From the NCBI GenBank assembly GCA_949358305.1, contig OX442315.1, positions 21,602,427 through 21,666,426 on the forward strand: a stretch of 64,000 nucleotides of DNA. The letters run 5' to 3'. Within the stretch, counting starts at the first letter, position 1. Each line of letters opens with the position of its first letter. The DNA comes from Strigamia acuminata. Lineage: Eukaryota > Arthropoda > Chilopoda > Geophilomorpha > Linotaeniidae. Below the pieces are notes generated by a model, which searched no databases, was not told where the DNA came from, and worked only from the letters and a program-made list of their open reading frames with translations. The translations under genes and the position numbers were made by a program. This document shows, piece by piece, positions 25,951-38,282 of the stretch.

Positions 25951-27755
25951 TGTCAATCAAAAGTAAATAAATAAATAAAAATAAAGAATTAAAATTAATA
26001 AATTTTTTTCCTGAGAAAAAAATAAATAAAAATAAAAAATGATTTTTTTTCTTTTGTATTTCCGTGCATTTACAGATTTAATTATTGATGAGAAAGGATA
26101 ACCGTTGATTTAGTCGCACTATCGTCTCATTAATATAGAAATATACAACAAGCGTGATGTCAATTAGTTCATGTAGATTGCAGACACGGAGTGAAAGGTC
26201 CCTTGAGGGGATTGTGCGGGTGAAGATGCGACGGCGTTTGGCGTCAAGAGCTTGGGACTGCACGTGAGTGAGTCGGAGGCCCCGCGCACAGATTAAGGCC
26301 TTAGTCACGGGGGCTCGCGCCCCTCCGGCGCGCCAATTTTCCGCCCAAGCTCTTTTCAATGGCGGCGTAATGGGAACGCGCCGGCTTTGTCGCCTCGGAC
26401 GCTGCACCCAACTCGTGACGTGTGAAAACTTATCCACGCGTTGGTATTGTGTGATCTCGCGCCTCAAAGCCTCATTTGTGAACGGGAAGAAATTTATTAA
26501 TATTCAAATAAGCGACTGAATGGGATGTTGGCTGCTATCGACAACATCCACGCCGTGCAATTGACACGTCAACAACGAGAGGTCGTGACGTCACGGAAAC
26601 GCACGCACCCGTAAACCGATCCGAACGGAGTGAACGCTAAAACATGTTAGGTGGAAATGATGATGTGGAAAAAAGAAAAAGAAAAAATGATAGAAAGATG
26701 CAAAATGCGTGTTTGTTTAAGCATAAATTTGTTTTTTCTTGCCGGACTGTCCAAAAGCCAATTTTGCAAACATCATTAGTGAAGACCGTAAAAGGAGACT
26801 CGAGTGGAGACCTCAAACTCTCGCTTATTATGTGCATCATTAACTGCAGATGGAGACACGGCCACGCCCTCCTCACAAGCAAAGACGCCGCCTCAGGCTG
26901 GGACAGAAACGCTGACTTAATGCCAAATGTTTCCGTTTTCACGATCGCTTTTATAGGTTACATGGTGAGAAACAGGTGACCCCCCTCGTGTATTTCCACC
27001 ATCACGTCGCGTGTATGATTTGTGAGAAAGAGACACGTTGTAGTGATGGGGTTGAGAGCGAAGCATCTCGTTGTCGAGGCAACCAAGCTATTTGTCACAA
27101 ATGAGCGCTTTTTGTCACTATCAGTTGAGGCCATCGCGACAATTTTGCTGCAATCAGTTTGCGAGAAGAATTTGATGGTATGCTACTAACGATGCATTGC
27201 AACAACTAACTCTTTAGTTTTCCTTTCTTTTCACTAATATTTTTCCAATTTTTATAATTTGTTGATGTAATATAATAATTCTCGCTTCCGGTGATAAAGC
27301 ATGGAAAGTAATTTGCTCGAAGACGGATAATTTCGCAAGCGTTGTAAAAATTTACCTACAGCTATAATTTGTTGCAACAATATTTCACATGTGCCACATT
27401 ATTTTTTTTTCCTTTTCCGACGCTAGTAATGCTCTCTGAAGTCGGTCAGGCTCACTTAGCAACCATCCAGATGGGTCTGGCATTGACTTTAAAAGATGTC
27501 GCATCTTATAAATAACATTGAAGACGTTTCTTTACCTTCTCGCATGGCGTGAAGAAGCTGCTCATTAGTTGTTTTGCGTTCATTGCACCGTGACATCATC
27601 TGTGACGAGAAAAAGGGGAGAAAATACACATGACGTTTAGCTGTACGAATTCATTAAGAGAGCGGGGAGAGAGAGAAAGAAAATGCGCGTCTTGATTTAA
27701 TTGCCAACCAACCAAGGAAGGAAGACTCTCTAATTAGTTCTTGTCGCGAGTGTAG

Positions 27756-27780
27756 GTGTGTGTGTGTGTGTGTGTGTGTG
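27756..27780. repeat. (GT)12 microsatellite
   Basis: Uninterrupted GT dinucleotides over 25 bases. Confidence 0.95.
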
Positions 27781-29265
27781 CTGTATTTTTTTTTTAAATA
27801 AATGAAGAAATTAAAAGGGGAGGAAATGCTAATTTATGTCAGGTTGGTCAGGTGTGCGCGCTAATTGATGCAACCGCGAACGATATTTGTGAAGCAGACG
27901 ACAATAATTTTTAGTCAAAGATCAAAAGTTGTCACGGATGGTAAAACCCACTTCCTCTTTTGCTCTCCAATTAATGCGAGTAATTAAAACGCGGGGCAAA
28001 ATGTCGTCACCTTAAAGCAGCTCCTTATCAAGAATAGTTAGACCCTAATTATACTTATGATCACTTGTTTTTCCAATTATAAAAGTGAATAAAACGAAGA
28101 AAGAAAAGAAGAAAAGTGATTTTAGTTTAAAAAGGTAAAAAAAAAAAAAAAAAAAGAAGCTCTATCACAACATTTCCCTCCGGGATTTCTTTGTTTTGTG
28201 CTTCATTAGTTCGGTATCAAAGACGAGATGTCACATGGTTGCTAGGGGCAACCAGACGTCACTGAGATAATGCAGAAAAGTGTGTCTTTCTCTCAAGCAT
28301 CGCGGTATGCAAGCAATTACGAGTAGGTTGGAAGGGGATGAGGTGGAGAGAGGAGCGCCGTCAAAAACGGATTACGACGACATTTGTCTCCTAATTGCCC
28401 CGGGGCTATCGTAACCGAATTGAGGGAGAAACGAAGACCAAGTGGAATTTTCTCGGTAAAATGCAAATGAGTCGCTAAGCTCGGAGGGCGACCGACTGGA
28501 AACGCACGGGCAGCGAGCCAAACTTGTCACTCGGGAGCGCGGGATGAATTGATTCCAATTAAAAAGAAAATAATAACAATAGTGAGTCGGGCTCAAATGA
28601 CAATTACACGCTGATGAGAATCGCGTTTAAATCATTTAGGAAATTCCTTGCACTCGCATAAAACTCGCGGCTGCTTTACAATTCACCTGCTGCTTGCTTG
28701 CACGGTATTCTTTATATACTGTTTTACGCGGCGATAAATTATCTTTTAGTCTACTTCCATTTATTGTCGTATAAGAATGAGGAACAAATTTATGGCAAGT
28801 CAAGTCCGGCCCGTCATCCAAGAGTAATTTTGGACACGGCGGGAAGATCGGAGAGTGGATTTTAGGAAACGCTCGCATGAACTTGACAAACGGAGTAGAC
28901 GGGAAAAATTTATTAATTTCACTTTAATCACCTCGCCAGCATGATCACTCGCTTTCTTCACGGATCCTCGCTCGCGGACCTCTTTTCTCTCGCACAAGTT
29001 CAAGCCAAAAAATTACGCGCCGCTTACGACGATACAATAATTTGAACCGTACAATCAAATCACTTGGAAGAAACGGGAGCTTTCTCTCTTCTTTCATTAA
29101 ACAGAAAACAAAACTCACAACTGATGATGAAGCTCCACTGTTTTCGGAATCAGTTTTGTCATGGAAACCATTAAGCTCATCACCCTATCCTCTAATTCTA
29201 GACAGGACACTTCTGCCACGGTGCAAATTAATAATATTGTCGTATTAAGTGCGATTAAACGAGAT

Positions 29266-29285
29266 AGAGAGAGAGAGAGAGAGAG
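29266..29285. repeat. (AG)10 microsatellite
   Basis: Uninterrupted AG dinucleotides over 20 bases. Confidence 0.95.
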
Positions 29286-29540
29286 CTCTTGTACGCACGC
29301 GCGCGAGTGGCAGACGATTATACTTGGCGGGTTTCCATCATTCCCGGTCCCCTTTCCCCTTGCTATCTCAATCCGGGGGACTTATCCACTATTCGCTGCG
29401 ACCTCGTCCACTTGCCGAAGAGGTAAAGGGGCTGTTTAGATCGCAGATGGCATTGCTAGGAGATGTACTTGCTGAATAAATAACCAATTAACAGTGGCTG
29501 TTGGACAATGGGTCGATGAAGCGAATGATAAGAGTAGGAG

Positions 29541-29553
29541 GCCGCCCTCTATT
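29541..29553 (-). promoter_or_regulatory. CTCF-like motif
   Basis: The minus strand reads AATAGAGGGCGGC, preceded by CAC, fitting CANNAGAGGGCG. Match by eye only. Confidence 0.35.
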
Positions 29554-32500
29554 GTGCTTCTGAACGGTTACCTCGTACTCTTGCAACCCCGCGTCAATTC
29601 ACCCTTCATTAGTGGCAGTGTGGCAACGTGATCACTTCTTAATGAGATTGGGAACAAAGTAAAGCAGACTTGTTCCACATCCTCTCACTAGAAGGCGTGC
29701 AAAAATATAAACTGAAAAAAACGGTGGAAAAAGTTGGAAAAATAAAAATAAGTGGATTGTGTTTGGAAAATATTGTCGTCACCCTTTTTACATGACCAGG
29801 TGTGTGGGCGGGGTAGAATATTCGAATGCCATTTGTGGTGAGATTGGGGGTGGTTTTGGCAATTTATTTTGCACAACACCCTTCCTTGGAGCTCTTGCTT
29901 CAGACCTATTGTGAGGCTCAAATCCCCATCAGGATAGGGTGGCCGATGGCCAGATTAAGCTTATAGCCCTGCTCAAACTGAAATTCAATAAAACAGGCGA
30001 AAATCAGTCCAATCCACGAGAAGGGGAAACGCTGCTGCATACCACTTGGGCCCTTAATCTTCTTTAGGTTTAATGGCGGTGTAAGCGCATTCGAGGAGCC
30101 ACTTCTTTTCGCAGAGAGTTAAAAAAAATGTTAGAGCGGAACAAAAAGCCCACTAAGGGGAAATCTATACACGTTTTCACATTCGTTTATTGACCTATAA
30201 TAATAATACGTAGAGCAAAATGGGCCGAGTAGTAATAGTTAAATTTTACTTGGAATTTGAAAAACATATATATAAATCATCATTTTTTATGAAAAATATT
30301 TTTATTTTATTTTTACATTAGTTGGGGAGTAAAAATGGGAGTCAATTATTCACTTGAAAGAAAAAATAAATAAATAAAAAGAGTATAGTATAACGTTAAA
30401 ACTATAAAGAGAGTTGTCAAGGAGAGGAGTATGATAAACCCCGCCTGCCGAGCTGAAGATTGGATTATATGGCATCGGGAGACGATGGTGGTGGTCCTCA
30501 TCGTGGCTGCTTCATTATCACTTTATCGCCATCCGCGTGCGGGGGCGTCACGCGTTGAAATGTCAGCCATCGAAAGCGAACAAGAAGAATGACCCATCTC
30601 CAGGGCCAAAAATAAACATAGCCGGCAGTAGGAAAAAAATAAAACCGTTGTTTGTGCTGCACCCTAAGATATCTCCATCCACCGCGTAGGATCGTGAAAA
30701 GGGCTCTAAAAAAAGACAAACAAAGCAGCCGTTGGCAAACTAATTGAGTGCTTCAACTACACAAAACAGTCAATAACAAACATTCCGACGGGATGCTTTA
30801 TGATCTCATTAAAGTGAGGAGAGGATCAAGCGTGTTCCTCACCTTCTGCTCAATTTACAATCTTCAAAAAAGGTTGACCACGTGGAAAAAAGCGATGGAA
30901 TTGGCCAGCAAGGAACAACACCGCACGATTAATTACTCTCTACAAACGACCAGTGTCCATTCATCCTTGTATCGATTTCACCACAGCGGCAGGAAAAGCT
31001 TTAAGAAACGGTTATAGCATGGTTTTTTAAAAGAAATTAAATTTAATAGAAATAAAATAGAATACAAGAAATAAATAGATAAATAGATATTTTTATCAAT
31101 GCTAAATAAATGAAATGAGATTTTTGTTTTGTGTTTTAGATGTATTTTCACGGCGGAAGACTTATAGCATTATGTAAAATAAATTCAACAGCCGTTAAAA
31201 GCAATAACAAAAATAATTATTTTATTATAATGATGATGATATCATAATCTTATTCATTGAGTAACATGCGGCAAATAGGCTGAGACTATTATCTAGTAAA
31301 GAAGCTTAATTCCCCGCTTGCTAGGCATTCACAGCGGATTAGGAACGGATTAAAAAACACGAGAGCACAGCACGTGTGTTGCCGATAACGTCACACAGCA
31401 CATGTCACACTCACACCAGTGTCTCATGCGCTGCTGCTGCAGCAAAAAAAATAACGGAAATGGAGTTTTTAAAATTTTATTTTTAAACATCAAACTTGCT
31501 AATTTGCACATTAATTTTGTATAACAGGGGATTTTCACAGATAAACTGTTCGGCGGTTCTCTTCATCGACTCATGTCATGAAGGTTAGTTGGTCTCACTC
31601 TTTCGCGTGGTCGACGCGCTAAGCTTTTGATGTTAATTACTTCTCTTGCCAGTCTTAGATTATTGACACAGGAATCATTAGAGGGATTAAGGAATCGCTT
31701 ACGGTGATCAGCTTCGATCGGAACGTGACGGAGAGGCACATCTCCGAGCAAAGCGTGAAATGAGGAGTTTACACTAGTTAACAGGCAGGCGGCGTGCACC
31801 CTAATTTTCATGTGCAAGCAATTCCAATAATCCCAAATCCGGCAACCGAAATGACTTGGCCGATGAATTCATCAATCCTCATCTTTTTCATCCCCAACGC
31901 ACCATCCGCGGTTCCCATCTTTTCATTTCCAATGCATCAAACACAACAACTCGCGCTGCGTATTTGCCTGAGGGCCAATCAGGACGTATGTGGCGCCATC
32001 ATTGATTTCTTCACGTTTATCCTATCGCTCGACGAAAGAAACATCGACGCCTTCATTAGGCCTCATGCGCTGCCTGCCACCTGATTTCTCTCGCCGCCTA
32101 AGCTTTTCCCCTTCCTTAATGCCTTTCAGTTTGAAGCTTCATTCCATCTCGGCCACGCACCTACAAATCTCACTACTCGCACAGGACCACAATGGAAATT
32201 GATTGTAGCTTACAGCACTGCGTGAATCTTAATTATGGACGCGGATGTAACGTATAAAGATAATCGGAAGAGAAGAACCCTTCTTCCCGAACGGAGATCG
32301 ATCATCGATTTTTTAAATCAATAGTTTAAAATCAATTTTTGTTGAGACATAGATTTTATTTTAATACGGTATTACCATGTTTAGACAATTGTTATTGTAG
32401 AGTAAATGAGTTTACAATGCTGCGAATTGTTGTTCACAATTGTTGGTCACTCATCCAATTTTAGAGATGTTGTCTCGGATAATTTCCATTTATATTTCAA

Positions 32501-33498
32501 ATTGAATATTATTTTTGTTATTTTTATTATTTTTATTATTATTTTTTTTTTTTAATTTTATAAGGATTTAGTTGACCTTGGGATAGATAGTTTTATTTTT
32601 ATTTTGTTTTATTAAAATTGATTTTTATTTTTTTTTATTTTTTATTTATTTTTTGTTTTTATTTTTTCTCATATGAATTTTAGACTGAGAAAACTTGGGT
32701 AGTGATGATTGAAGGATCAACTCACCAGAAAGAGATCGGTATGAGAGTGAGGAGCGAATCTGGTGAAATCCCTCTTGCTGCTCGCAAGCTGGGATCGGCC
32801 CATGTGAGGCAGGTGAAATTCTCTTCACGCGGTGGCGTCATCAATTTTGCACGCGCATTTCACTGTCTGGAGACGGACGCAGCGCCTATCATCAATTTTC
32901 GGCCAAAGCGAAGAGGAAAAACCCAATAAAATGATGTCTCGTTACAGCTTTACCTGAATTCAATTCTAAATATATTTTGATTTTACGGGAAAAATGGATC
33001 AAGTAAACTTTTTTAAATTTTTTATATTTAAAATTTTTTTATTTAAAATAATTTTTAAATGAAATTGTTAAGTTTTAAAAAAGGAACATAAACAAATCGT
33101 TGCCAACGAAACTGTTTGCAAATCCAACATAACAGATTATTGGAAGAAGGATTACGGCAATGAATATTTACACAAAGCTTATTGCAAAAAAAACTGTGTC
33201 GGGCTACTTTCGAGTTCAGAGAAAGTAAATTTTAATTTGATGGCTAAATCAGTGCAATTCAAACCACACGTCGTTCTTCAATGATTTCACTCATCATCGC
33301 ATTACAGACCTCCGAGATGCCAATCATTTAATCAGCAGTAATTGGATCACATGTGATCCCGGCCACATGGGGGTATTTCAAGATGGGTGTCATTTGCAGT
33401 TCGTGGGTGTTCCATTTCAAAAGTGGGGTTAAATTTCTTTTGAATTTTACAGATAATTGTTTGGATAAAAAATAGCAAAGTGTTTTGTAGTCTAAAAA

Positions 33499-33503
33499 TA
33501 TTT
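33499..33503. repeat. Target-site duplication, left copy
   Basis: TATTT immediately before the 5' LTR, repeated at 38278-38282 immediately after the 3' LTR. Five bp is the usual size for copia elements. Confidence 0.95.
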
Positions 33504-33718
33504 TGTTGTTTTATTGAATGTTATATTCCTGTCCGCCAGGTGTCTTTACCACCTGTGCACCTGTATTTGGCACTGACCAATCAGTGCCCTGTTTTGTATT
33601 TAGTGCTCCGCGCACTTTTAAACATCTGTTTTAGATTAAAACCATCACTGTTAATATTTCACCAAAAAGCCAAGCGTCTCCATTTTTATGCCTCCAACAT
33701 ATTAGAACAAAAACTACA
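33504..33718 (+). repeat. 5' LTR of the copia element
   Basis: 215 bp, TG...CA ends, no difference seen against 38063-38277. It carries the promoter and the transcript ends in this class of element. Confidence 0.97.
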
Positions 33719-33733
33719 GGTTATGGGCCCAGC
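33719..33733 (+). other. Primer-binding site, initiator-Met half-tRNA type
   Basis: GGTTATGGGCCCAGC directly follows the 5' LTR. Its reverse complement, GCTGGGCCCATAACC, is the anticodon arm of initiator tRNA-Met with its CAT anticodon, not the tRNA 3' end. This is the unusual internal-fragment priming known for Drosophila copia. Confidence 0.9.
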
Positions 33734-33839
33734 ACGCTTCCACTGCGCTTAAAAATCATCAAGTTTTGTACCGGAACATTCGAGGAAGTTAAAAACGAAT
33801 TTAACACGAACATTCCACAAGAAACAGAACTAAGAAACG

Positions 33840-36800
33840 ATGGCGAACGGCGGCGGAAATTCAGCTCGAATCGAGGCGTTGGGAAAGGAAAACTTCGACA
33901 CATGGAAGATCCAGATGGAAGCAATTTTGGATCAACGGGACCTACTCGTGCACGCGGAAGGTACGTCGAAACGACCAGAGACCATTGAAGGCAACGCGAA
34001 ACGTATGAAGGAGATCGAGACGTGGGAGAAAAGTGATCGAACAGCCAAAAATGACATTTTGCTAAACATAAAGCAATCTGAACTTCGAATGGCCAAAAAT
34101 TGCAGCACCGCAAATGAATTGTGGAGGAAGTTGCATAGTGTGTACCAATCGAAAGGACCGGCAAGAAAAATCACGTTGTTAAAACGACTCGCGACACACA
34201 AGATGGCGGACGGAGAAAACGTGGAGAGTCACCTAAAAGAATTCTTCGAACTAGTAGACAAATTGCTAGACATGGATTTTAAAATGCCCGAAGATTTCAC
34301 AACGATTCTACTGCTACTGAGTTTGCCAAATTCCTACGACAACTTTCGATGCGCAATAGAATCCCAAGATAAATTGCCATCGCTGGAAGTTTTGGAGGGA
34401 AAAATCAAAGACGAGTCGATCGCCCGCGGAAAAGGAAAAGAAGACGTGTCGGACGCCATGATGGCCAGAAAAACGTTCCAAAAACGTAAGCAACCAAAGA
34501 AATACGGCGACGAAAATTCGAATTCGACCGAGAAGCCAGTTTTCAAATACAAGTGTCACGGTTGCGGAAAAATTGGCCACAAAATCGCCGATTGCCGAAG
34601 TAAAAGCAAGAAGGAAAGCGCATCAAGAGCCGAGAAATCCAAGTACGAATTATTTTTCTGCGAGCAAATCGAGACAGCGCTGATAAGCGAGACGTCACGA
34701 CCGAAAAATTGGTGTTTGGACAGCGGCGCCAGCTCCCACATGTGCTCGAACGATTCAACATTTTCGACGATCGAATTCCTGAAAAACCAAAAACTGAATT
34801 TGGCCAGCAAAGCGAGTACAAAAATCGACGGAAAAGGAACCGCGAAAATTGTCGTCAACACCGGGAACGGAAATGTGAAGCTGGATTTGGCGGAAACTCT
34901 TTTGGTGCGAGATCTACGAACGAATTTGATGTCGGTCGGGAAGATCACAGAACGGGGACACAAGGTGATTTTCGATGATAAGTCAGCAGAAGTGATAAAT
35001 CCGAAGGGAGAAATCGTATTCACCGCCGAAAAAAGGAACGGACTGTATTACATCGTCGACGAGACCGAGGATGCTGCGACTGCAGCGGAAATCGAAGTCG
35101 GAACCGGATCAAAACCTGCAAAACCCGCAAGTACGAAAATACAAGAATGGCACAAAAGACTTGGGCACCTGAACGAGTCAAGTCTGAAAATACTAAACGA
35201 AAAGGCGGACGGAATGAATTTGGAAAAGGACGCCAAGCTGCCAACTTGTGAAACTTGCATCGAGGGGAAGCACGCAAGTACGAAATTTCCTGACTCCACG
35301 TCAAAAAGCGAAAAACTGCTGGAACTTGTACACTCGGACGTTTGCGGACCAATGCCAACAAAGTCCATGAACGGATCAAGATACTTCGTGACCTTCACCG
35401 ACGACAAATCGAGGTGGTGCAAGGTGTATTTTCTGAAGCACAAAAGCGAAGTTTTCGAGGCATTCAAGTCATTTAAAACGTTTTGCGAGAGGGAAACTGG
35501 TTGCGCACTAAAAGTTTTACGATCGGACAACGGGAAGGAATATGTAAATAAGAAATTCGACGCATATTTACAAGAAAACGGCATAAAGCGCCAAACCAGC
35601 GTCGAACGAACCCCGGAACAAAATGGCGTCTCGGAAAGAATGAATAGAACTTTGATCGAGATGGCACGATGCATGTTACTGCAAGCAAAATTGCCTAACT
35701 CATATTGGGCGGAAGCAATCAACACTGCATGCCACATCCGAAATAAATGCCCGACTAGAAGTTTGGAAAATGAAATCCCGCATCAAGTCTGGACCGGAAG
35801 AAAACCGAATGTCGACTATTTTCGAGTTTTTGGAAGCAGAGTCTTCGCGTTGGACAAGAAACCGAACAAGGGGAAGTTCGAACCGAAGTCAAAAGAATGT
35901 ATTCTCATCGGATATTGGGACGGATCGAAGGCGTATCGCTTGTGGTCAAAAAGCGAAAACAAAATTATAAAAAGTCGCGATGTGAAATTTGTCGAAAAAT
36001 CGGAAAATGAAACGAATGAAGAATGTGAAGAAAACGATAATAACAATAATTTTAATGACATTCTCACCGATTGCAGAACAGATCAAATCGAGAATGGAAC
36101 CGAAATTTCCGAGGACGAAGTCGAGAGCGCAGGCGAGAACGAGCCCGATAATGAGGACGAGAGAGAGACGCAACACGAAGAAGCCGAACCTCGTCAGAAT
36201 GAAAACGCGCAAATAATTCCACGACGATCCTCGAGAACGCCAAAACCTTACCCAAATCGAAATGGGGACCCACCCAGAAAGAAATACACCAGAAAGAATC
36301 CGACAACAACTAATGAAGTTTTGGACGAAATTGCACAGATAGCAATTCTCGACGATCCAACGACAGCGGCCGAAGCTTTGAATGGAAACGACCCACAAGA
36401 ATGGATGAAAGCGATGAAGGAAGAGTACGACGCTTTAATCGAAAACGAAACGTGGGAGGAGTGCGACCGACCAAAAAATAGAAACGTAATCGGATGTAGA
36501 TGGGTCCTCCGCACGAAATTTGAAGCAGACGGGTCAATCGAACGCAGAAAGGCCAGACTGGTCGCCAAAGGATATGCACAGCAGCCAGGCATCGATTACT
36601 TTGAAACCTACGCGCCCGTCGCACGACCGGGATCAATTCGAATGATGATGGCAATCGCAGCCGAGTTGGGATTGACCGTACACCAAATGGACGCGATAAC
36701 GGCATATTTGAACGGCGAAATCGAAGAGGAAATTTTTATGGAATTCCCCGAATATTTGGAATTTATTGCTGGAATAAAAATCAAGAAAGGAAAAGTCTGC

Positions 36801-37940
36801 CGGATGAAAAAGGCGTTATACGGATTGAAGCAGTCGGGTCGCCAGTGGTACAAAAAACTGGACGAGAAGTTGCAAAAGCACGGACTGAAGCCAACAAACG
36901 CAGACCCATGCGTGTATTACCAAATGAATGGAGAAGTCATCACGCTCGTCGCAATCTACGTGGATGATTTTATCATCGCAACGAACTGCAAAAGAAACTT
37001 GGAGAAATTAAAATCGAACCTGAAGAGCGAGTTCAAAATGAAGGATTTAGGACAAATTCACTACTGCTTGGGAATCGAGTTTAAACAGGACGAAAAGACG
37101 AAATCAATCACGATGGCGCAGAAAAAATACGTTAAGGACATACTGAATCGTTTCGGAATGCAAGACTGCTCGAAAAACACAACTCCACTCGACGCAAATC
37201 AGAAATTGCAGAAAAACAAGAAAAAGGAGGATGGGACCGACGAAGAGCTACTGGATCCAGAGAAGTTCCCGTACCAAAGTTTAATCGGATCACTCATGTA
37301 CCTCGCCGTTTGCACTCGACCCGATATTTCCTACACCGTCAGCGCATTAAGTCAATATAATACGTGCTTCACCGGAACTCATTGGACAGCAGCAAAACGC
37401 GTCCTAAGATATTTGAAGCACTCATCGAATCTCGGGCTAAAATTCGAAAAGACCGGAAAAGACTTAGTCGGCTACACGGATGCAGATTGGGGAGCAAACT
37501 TGGACGACCGTCGCTCGTACACCGGCTACTGCTTTAAACTCGCGAACGCGACAATATGCTGGGAAGCAAGAAAGCAGAAGACCGTCGCAACCTCGTCGAC
37601 CGAAGCAGAATATATGGCGTTGGCCGACGCGTCAAAAGAAGCAATCTACTTGCGAAACTTCCTAGACGAAATTAAATACATCAACAAGAAGAAAGAAACG
37701 ACCCTCATTTATAGCGATAATCAGGGGGCACACAAATTGGTGCGAAACCCAATTTTTCATTCCAGAACCAAGCACATCGACATTCGCCACCATTTTGTTC
37801 GAGAAACATGTGAGCGGGGAGATATCGACATAGAATTCCTGGAGAGTGAGAAGATGGTCGCCGATGTGTTGACCAAGGGGCTTTTTAAGCCAAAACACGA
37901 AGAATTGATCGCCCAATTTGGATTGAAGGAAATTGTTTAA
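33840..37940 (+). CDS. Copia gag-pol polyprotein
   Basis: 1366 residues from ATG 33840 to TAA, close to the usual 1300-1450 for the family, with no stop or frameshift. Visible landmarks: a gag region with a CX2CX4HX4C zinc knuckle starting at Cys239 (CHGCGKIGHKIADC); an aspartic protease DSGAS at Asp294; the integrase zinc-binding start WHKRLGHL at 437; integrase catalytic residues Asp500, Asp563 and Glu599 with the standard D-X35-E spacing; reverse transcriptase with YVDD at 1040-1043; and RNase H with its first Asp at about 1214 (YTDADWG). All catalytic signatures are intact, so the product could be active. The codon choice and the AC-rich coding strand differ from the neighbouring host DNA. 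Confidence 0.98.
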   Translation: MANGGGNSARIEALGKENFDTWKIQMEAILDQRDLLVHAEGTSKRPETIEGNAKRMKEIETWEKSDRTAKNDILLNIKQSELRMAKNCSTANELWRKLHSVYQSKGPARKITLLKRLATHKMADGENVESHLKEFFELVDKLLDMDFKMPEDFTTILLLLSLPNSYDNFRCAIESQDKLPSLEVLEGKIKDESIARGKGKEDVSDAMMARKTFQKRKQPKKYGDENSNSTEKPVFKYKCHGCGKIGHKIADCRSKSKKESASRAEKSKYELFFCEQIETALISETSRPKNWCLDSGASSHMCSNDSTFSTIEFLKNQKLNLASKASTKIDGKGTAKIVVNTGNGNVKLDLAETLLVRDLRTNLMSVGKITERGHKVIFDDKSAEVINPKGEIVFTAEKRNGLYYIVDETEDAATAAEIEVGTGSKPAKPASTKIQEWHKRLGHLNESSLKILNEKADGMNLEKDAKLPTCETCIEGKHASTKFPDSTSKSEKLLELVHSDVCGPMPTKSMNGSRYFVTFTDDKSRWCKVYFLKHKSEVFEAFKSFKTFCERETGCALKVLRSDNGKEYVNKKFDAYLQENGIKRQTSVERTPEQNGVSERMNRTLIEMARCMLLQAKLPNSYWAEAINTACHIRNKCPTRSLENEIPHQVWTGRKPNVDYFRVFGSRVFALDKKPNKGKFEPKSKECILIGYWDGSKAYRLWSKSENKIIKSRDVKFVEKSENETNEECEENDNNNNFNDILTDCRTDQIENGTEISEDEVESAGENEPDNEDERETQHEEAEPRQNENAQIIPRRSSRTPKPYPNRNGDPPRKKYTRKNPTTTNEVLDEIAQIAILDDPTTAAEALNGNDPQEWMKAMKEEYDALIENETWEECDRPKNRNVIGCRWVLRTKFEADGSIERRKARLVAKGYAQQPGIDYFETYAPVARPGSIRMMMAIAAELGLTVHQMDAITAYLNGEIEEEIFMEFPEYLEFIAGIKIKKGKVCRMKKALYGLKQSGRQWYKKLDEKLQKHGLKPTNADPCVYYQMNGEVITLVAIYVDDFIIATNCKRNLEKLKSNLKSEFKMKDLGQIHYCLGIEFKQDEKTKSITMAQKKYVKDILNRFGMQDCSKNTTPLDANQKLQKNKKKEDGTDEELLDPEKFPYQSLIGSLMYLAVCTRPDISYTVSALSQYNTCFTGTHWTAAKRVLRYLKHSSNLGLKFEKTGKDLVGYTDADWGANLDDRRSYTGYCFKLANATICWEARKQKTVATSSTEAEYMALADASKEAIYLRNFLDEIKYINKKKETTLIYSDNQGAHKLVRNPIFHSRTKHIDIRHHFVRETCERGDIDIEFLESEKMVADVLTKGLFKPKHEELIAQFGLKEIV

Positions 37941-38054
37941 GAAATATTGTTTTTAATATTTTGAATTGTTTGTGAATGAATACTTTAATGTTTAAATGTC
38001 TAAATTGCTTAAGAAAAATGTTTTGAATTTTGAAATGTAGGAATATTGCCATTC

Positions 38055-38062
38055 AGGGGAAG
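38055..38062 (+). other. Polypurine tract of the copia element
   Basis: AGGGGAAG lies directly against the 3' LTR and would prime plus-strand synthesis. Confidence 0.9.
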
Positions 38063-38277
38063 TGTTGTTTTATTGAATGTTATATTCCTGTCCGCCAGGT
38101 GTCTTTACCACCTGTGCACCTGTATTTGGCACTGACCAATCAGTGCCCTGTTTTGTATTTAGTGCTCCGCGCACTTTTAAACATCTGTTTTAGATTAAAA
38201 CCATCACTGTTAATATTTCACCAAAAAGCCAAGCGTCTCCATTTTTATGCCTCCAACATATTAGAACAAAAACTACA
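38063..38277 (+). repeat. 3' LTR of the copia element
   Basis: 215 bp, identical by reading to the 5' LTR at 33504-33718. Confidence 0.97.
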
Positions 38278-38282
38278 TATTT
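38278..38282. repeat. Target-site duplication, right copy
   Basis: TATTT, matching 33499-33503. Confidence 0.95.

Larger units (their letters stand above)
25951..33498. other. Gene-poor DNA between NK1 and the retrotransposon
   Basis: No supported gene. It contains a TGACGTCA palindrome (26586-26593), GT and AG microsatellites, an A-rich run at about 28137-28156, a CTCF-like motif (29541-29553) and very AT-rich DNA at about 32500-32680 and 33000-33070. A plus-strand frame at 32702-32929 (beginning at ATG 32705) has no homologue I recognise. Confidence 0.5.
33504..38277 (+). mobile_element. Complete copia-type LTR retrotransposon
   Basis: A 4774-bp element with identical 215-bp LTRs that start TGTTG and end CTACA, matching 5-bp duplications on both sides, a primer-binding site, one uninterrupted gag-pol frame and a polypurine tract. 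Domain order (gag, protease, integrase, RT, RNase H) puts it in Ty1/copia (Pseudoviridae), not Ty3. Identical LTRs imply a very recent insertion. It sits in gene-poor DNA in the same direction as HTT and breaks no recognised gene. Confidence 0.98.

Noticed and set aside
32705-32929. Plus-strand 74-codon ORF in a less AT-rich island
   Set aside because: No homologue recognised; the island may be a regulatory element, but the frame alone is not evidence.
36310-36705. 131-codon minus-strand ORF inside the retrotransposon
   Set aside because: Shadow of the gag-pol frame, like the other minus-strand frames across 33840-37940.
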